Shown here piece after piece: positions 24,535 to 27,052 of a DNA stretch of 27,052 bases. The notes under the pieces are model-generated. The model made no database searches, was not told the DNA's origin, and saw only the letters and a list, made by a program, of their open reading frames with translations. Made by a program: the position numbers and the translations under genes. Within the stretch, counting starts at the first letter, position 1, and each line of letters opens with the position of its first letter. The stretch is from JBFIHZ01 sp041601535 (GTDB lineage Bacteria > Pseudomonadota > Gammaproteobacteria > Xanthomonadales > SZUA-36), in NCBI GenBank assembly GCA_041601535.1, contig JBFIHZ010000010.1, forward strand, positions 1 through 27,052, given 5' to 3'.

Positions 24535-26045
24535 GCAGTTGCCGGTGCCGGGTTGATGTCCAGGGTGACGCCGATAGCGGCGAGGTTGTCCGTTTCCTGG
24601 CGTAAATCGGTCATTGTCAGGGGGTGTGAGTCACTCCATTCCACTGCAAACGTGGCGCTGATGCATTGATTTTCAAGCGCCAGCTGAAACCGGGGAACCG
24701 CACCACTGTCGCGCGTGCGGCACAGGATGCAGGCAAAGCGCAGGCAAAACAGCGTGTAGCGCAATGGATCGTGCAAGCGGGCCGGCAAATGGCGGGCAAA
24801 ATCACGTGGAACGGCGCGCCGGTGGTGGCCCACCAGGGCGGCCAGGAACTGCTGCTCCTGGTGGGTGAAGCCGGCCATGTCCGAGTTCCCCACCAGGTAA
24901 GCCGAGTGGCGCTGGTAATGGCTGTGCGAAACACTCAGGCCGACTTCGTGCAAGTCCGCCGCCCAGCACAGCAGGCGTTGATGGACGTCGCGCAAATGGG
25001 CCGCGTGTTCAATCTGCCGGAAAGCATCAAGGGCGGTTTGCCGCACCAGCTCCGCCTGGCTGGATTCCACCCCGTAGCGGGACAGGAATGCGCTGATGGT
25101 CTTGGTGCGCGGGTCGTGGTTTTTCAGCCGGCCAAGCAAGTCGTGCAGCACGCCTTCGCGCAGGGCAAACGGAGAGGCTTTCAACGTGTCGATGCCAAAG
25201 GCATTGAAACAGGCGCACAGCATGACCAGGCCACCCACAAGTACCGGGTGGCGGCGTTCTGAAAGCCCGGGCAATTGCACCTCTTCGATGCGTTTGAAGT
25301 CCAGCAGTTTATCGCGCAGCCGCAACAGCGCGGCGGCATTTATATCCTTTTCAATCCAGCCCTGCTGGCGGCAGATTTCGGTAATGGCCAGTACGGTTCC
25401 GCTGGAGCCGATGACGGTTTGCCAGCCGGTGCGGATGTAGCGCAAGCGTAATTCCTGCAACTCAGCCATGACACAATCAACTGCCTTGTTCCAGCGCTTG
25501 CGGGTGATGGCGCCATCGGCAAAAAAGCGCCGCGTCAGCGAGACGCAACCGAACTGCACGCTTTCCATTTCCAGTGGTTCCAGGCCTTCGCCAATTATGA
25601 GTTCAGTGCTGCCACCGCCGATGTCGATAACCAGTCTGCGCTGGTCATGCCCGGACACCCCCTGCGATACGCCCAGGTACACCAGGCGGGCTTCTTCGCG
25701 GCCGCCGATGATGTCGATCGGACATTCCAGGCCGGTTTCCGCCACCATCAGAAAGGCATTGGCATTCTTTAGCCGGCGGAAGGTCTGGGTACCGACTGCC
25801 CGCATGTTGTCGGCCGGAATGCCACGCAGGCGCTGGCCGAAGCGGGCCAGGCAGGACAGTGCGCGTTGCTGGGTATCTTCGTCCAGCCGCCCGGAAGCAT
25901 CCAGGCCGCCCCCCAGCCGCACCATTTCCTTGATGCGGTCAATGACCCGCAGCTCGCCATGCTCCATGCGGGCCACCAGCAGGTGGAAGCTGTTGCTGCC
26001 CAGGTCTATGGCGGCATAGGTCTGCGCGCGTTCGGGGCTCGACAT
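24531..26045 (-). CDS. ppx: Exopolyphosphatase, Ppx/GppA family
   Basis: 504 residues. It has the ASKHA-type ATPase fold of Ppx/GppA: AAIDLGSNSFHLLVAR near 11-26, VGTQTFRRLKNANAF, IIGGREEARLVYLGV, and the second phosphate loop VIDIGGGSTELIIGEG. A C-terminal HD-like domain follows (about 320-500, with ADLHEVGLSVSHSHYQRHSAYLV and LVGHHRRAVPR). It hydrolyses inorganic polyphosphate or, if GppA-like, pppGpp; length and the C-terminal domain favour Ppx. This suits a region full of phosphate genes, but no Pho box is seen in front of it. The GGAG ribosome site lies inside a long inverted repeat. It overlaps epmA by 4 bases. Confidence 0.93.
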   Translation of the reverse strand: MSSPERAQTYAAIDLGSNSFHLLVARMEHGELRVIDRIKEMVRLGGGLDASGRLDEDTQQRALSCLARFGQRLRGIPADNMRAVGTQTFRRLKNANAFLMVAETGLECPIDIIGGREEARLVYLGVSQGVSGHDQRRLVIDIGGGSTELIIGEGLEPLEMESVQFGCVSLTRRFFADGAITRKRWNKAVDCVMAELQELRLRYIRTGWQTVIGSSGTVLAITEICRQQGWIEKDINAAALLRLRDKLLDFKRIEEVQLPGLSERRHPVLVGGLVMLCACFNAFGIDTLKASPFALREGVLHDLLGRLKNHDPRTKTISAFLSRYGVESSQAELVRQTALDAFRQIEHAAHLRDVHQRLLCWAADLHEVGLSVSHSHYQRHSAYLVGNSDMAGFTHQEQQFLAALVGHHRRAVPRDFARHLPARLHDPLRYTLFCLRFACILCRTRDSGAVPRFQLALENQCISATFAVEWSDSHPLTMTDLRQETDNLAAIGVTLDINPAPATA

Positions 26046-26052
26046 GTAAAAA

Positions 26053-26115
26053 TCACTCCGCGCTGTGGTGGTGGCCTCGACGGCCTGTTGGCGCCACAGT
26101 ATGCCATGCCCGCAT
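26053..26115 (-). CDS. Possible 20-codon leader ORF upstream of ppx
   Basis: An ATG at 26115 opens a 20-codon frame with three consecutive CAC histidine codons near its end. Its TGA is 7 bases before the ppx ATG. No Shine-Dalgarno is evident, so it may be chance; its translation would disrupt the hairpin that covers the ppx ribosome site. Confidence 0.2.
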   Translation of the reverse strand: MRAWHTVAPTGRRGHHHSAE

Positions 26116-26128
26116 GACCGCGGAGTGA
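26053..26128 (-). promoter_or_regulatory. Inverted repeat and folded leader between the porin gene and ppx
   Basis: Minus-strand TCACTCCGCG (26128-26119) is perfectly complementary to CGCGGAGTGA (26062-26053). An inner pair CTGTGG (26099-26094) / CCACAG (26068-26063) stacks directly on it, and CATGC/GCATG can form a small hairpin in between. Five T residues follow the last arm, so it could act as a porin-operon terminator. The same arm contains the GGAG of ppx, 10 bases before its ATG, so folding would hide that site. Confidence 0.5.
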
Positions 26129-26137
26129 CCCCGATGA

Positions 26138-27052
26138 TTACTTGAACTTGAAGCTGAGCTCCAGATGCAGGCGTTCGTAATCATCACTACCCGGTGTGCC
26201 GATCAGCATTTCGTTCTGAAACCAGGTGGCCTGCAGGTTCCAGTTGTCCTGCAAGGCATAGCCTCCCTTGAAAATCCAGCCATGGCTGTTGGTTCCACCG
26301 CCGCCGTAGTCCGAGTCGGTCAGCAGGCCAAGAACGGCATCCGCTTCTATGTGTTGGTAGATCCACGCCAGTTCCCAGTCACCCTGCTTTTTGATGTTGC
26401 CGTATTTCAGGCCGGTTGCCCAGGCGGTATTTTCTTCATCCGGGTCGAGATTGACGACGTAATCAATAAACACCAGGGCGGGGCGGCCAAAAGCCTGAAA
26501 GCCCAGCTCTGCAAAGGCCTCAATTTCTTCGTAATCGTACAGGTAAGTCAGCGTGTCAGGGTCGTAGCTATTGCCAAAGAAGTCGTTGTCATCACCAAAA
26601 AATGAACGCTTCCCTGCCATATCGAACTGATAGTATCCGGCTCCGGCCGTGAGTTTGATGTTTTCACCCAGGGCCAGGTTGAAGCCACCCTGCAGGCCAT
26701 AGGAGAACTCGTAGTTCTGCTCCTTGCTGTCACCTTCCATCCAGGTGCCAATACCATTGACGAACAGGTTGCCGTTGTCATACTGGAAAGCGGTGCCTTC
26801 CGGGTTCCAGTCGCCATCCCACAACAGGCCGTTTTTGCCGGGGCGGAACAGCAGGTTCTTGAATTTGCCGCCGACCACCGTGGTGTTGCTCAGGCCGGAC
26901 CACTGGAAATAGGCCAGGTCGAGGTTGAGGTCCTTGGTGGAGCCAGCTGAACCGAAAGTCTGGTTGGATGACACCGGGTCGTCGGTACCGCTGGCCAGAC
27001 CGATTCCGACCTGCAGGGTGGGCGAAATGTCCGCCTCCAGTTGAGCGCGCGC
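26138..27052 (-). CDS. Putative porin, 3' part (5' end outside window)
   Basis: The frame is open to the window edge, and 304 residues are visible. Alternating strands with aromatic ends and short Asp/Gly turns (LDLAYFQWSGL, FSYGLQGGFNLALGENIKLTAGAGYYQF, WELAWIYQHIEADAVLG, LQATWFQNEMLIG) end in LHLELSFKFK, indicating an outer-membrane beta-barrel. The segment with SGTDDPVSSNQTFG, FKNLLFRPGKNGLLWDGDWNPEG and the final strands match the putative_porin family (PF16930 type). The signal peptide and usual N-terminal coiled-coil would be upstream. The permeant is unknown. The gene is followed by the inverted repeat ahead of ppx. Confidence 0.8.
   Translation of the reverse strand, partial: ARAQLEADISPTLQVGIGLASGTDDPVSSNQTFGSAGSTKDLNLDLAYFQWSGLSNTTVVGGKFKNLLFRPGKNGLLWDGDWNPEGTAFQYDNGNLFVNGIGTWMEGDSKEQNYEFSYGLQGGFNLALGENIKLTAGAGYYQFDMAGKRSFFGDDNDFFGNSYDPDTLTYLYDYEEIEAFAELGFQAFGRPALVFIDYVVNLDPDEENTAWATGLKYGNIKKQGDWELAWIYQHIEADAVLGLLTDSDYGGGGTNSHGWIFKGGYALQDNWNLQATWFQNEMLIGTPGSDDYERLHLELSFKFK

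Noticed and set aside
1..27052. CRISPR arrays, tRNA/rRNA genes, insertion sequences, phage or integron features
   Set aside because: No short regularly spaced repeats, cloverleaf sequences, transposases, integrases or terminal inverted repeats were seen; gene order and composition look like stable chromosome.

Overview
The window looks like a chromosomal segment of a GC-rich Gammaproteobacterium. The gene families (EpmA, CpxRA-like pair, TonB2-type energiser, long PstC/PstA) suggest a marine or soil lineage near Chromatiales, Wenzhouxiangella, Woeseia or the xanthomonads. This is inferred from gene content only, because there is no rRNA or tRNA. Coding density is very high. Many neighbours share 4-base ATGA/GTGA start-stop overlaps, and no stretch of 300 bases lacks a gene.

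Layout. (1) 1-4373, plus strand: the 3' part of a GldG-like ABC-auxiliary protein, a DUF4340 protein, a DUF423 membrane protein, an AlkA-type DNA glycosylase and a small SecB-like protein. (2) 4370-5332, minus strand: an M15/VanY-type D,D-carboxypeptidase fused to a degenerate GNAT-like domain. (3) 5466-11019, plus strand: pstC-pstA-pstB-phoU behind a well-formed Pho box; no pstS is present. (4) 11161-19371, minus strand: a seven-gene operon read as DUF3450 protein, long ExbB (TtpC-like), short ExbB, ExbD, TonB, TPR protein, large TonB-dependent receptor. (5) 19627-21372, plus strand: a secreted beta-helix-like protein transcribed divergently from that operon and closed by a strong terminator. 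(6) 21492-23527, plus strand: a CpxR/CpxA-like two-component pair. (7) 23557-27052, minus strand: epmA, ppx and the 3' part of a putative porin.

How it fits together. The 255-base gap between the TonB operon and the secreted protein holds PhoB-type direct repeats facing both ways (7+4+7, 11-base period). The pst operon carries the same element, with the same 10-base distance to a TAACAT -10. The simplest reading is one phosphate-starvation module: high-affinity phosphate import across the inner membrane, a dedicated TonB motor with its receptor for a phosphorus-containing ligand at the outer membrane, and a co-induced exported partner protein. Ppx nearby fits polyphosphate metabolism. The ligand is unknown, and the Pho control is inferred from sequence motifs alone.

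Other points of interest: the predicted pstC transcript start coincides with its ATG (possible leaderless mRNA); PstC and PstA carry a large periplasmic propeller-like insert and a coiled-coil insert; and the ppx leader can fold so that its ribosome-binding site is paired, while also containing a 20-codon upstream ORF that ends 7 bases before ppx.
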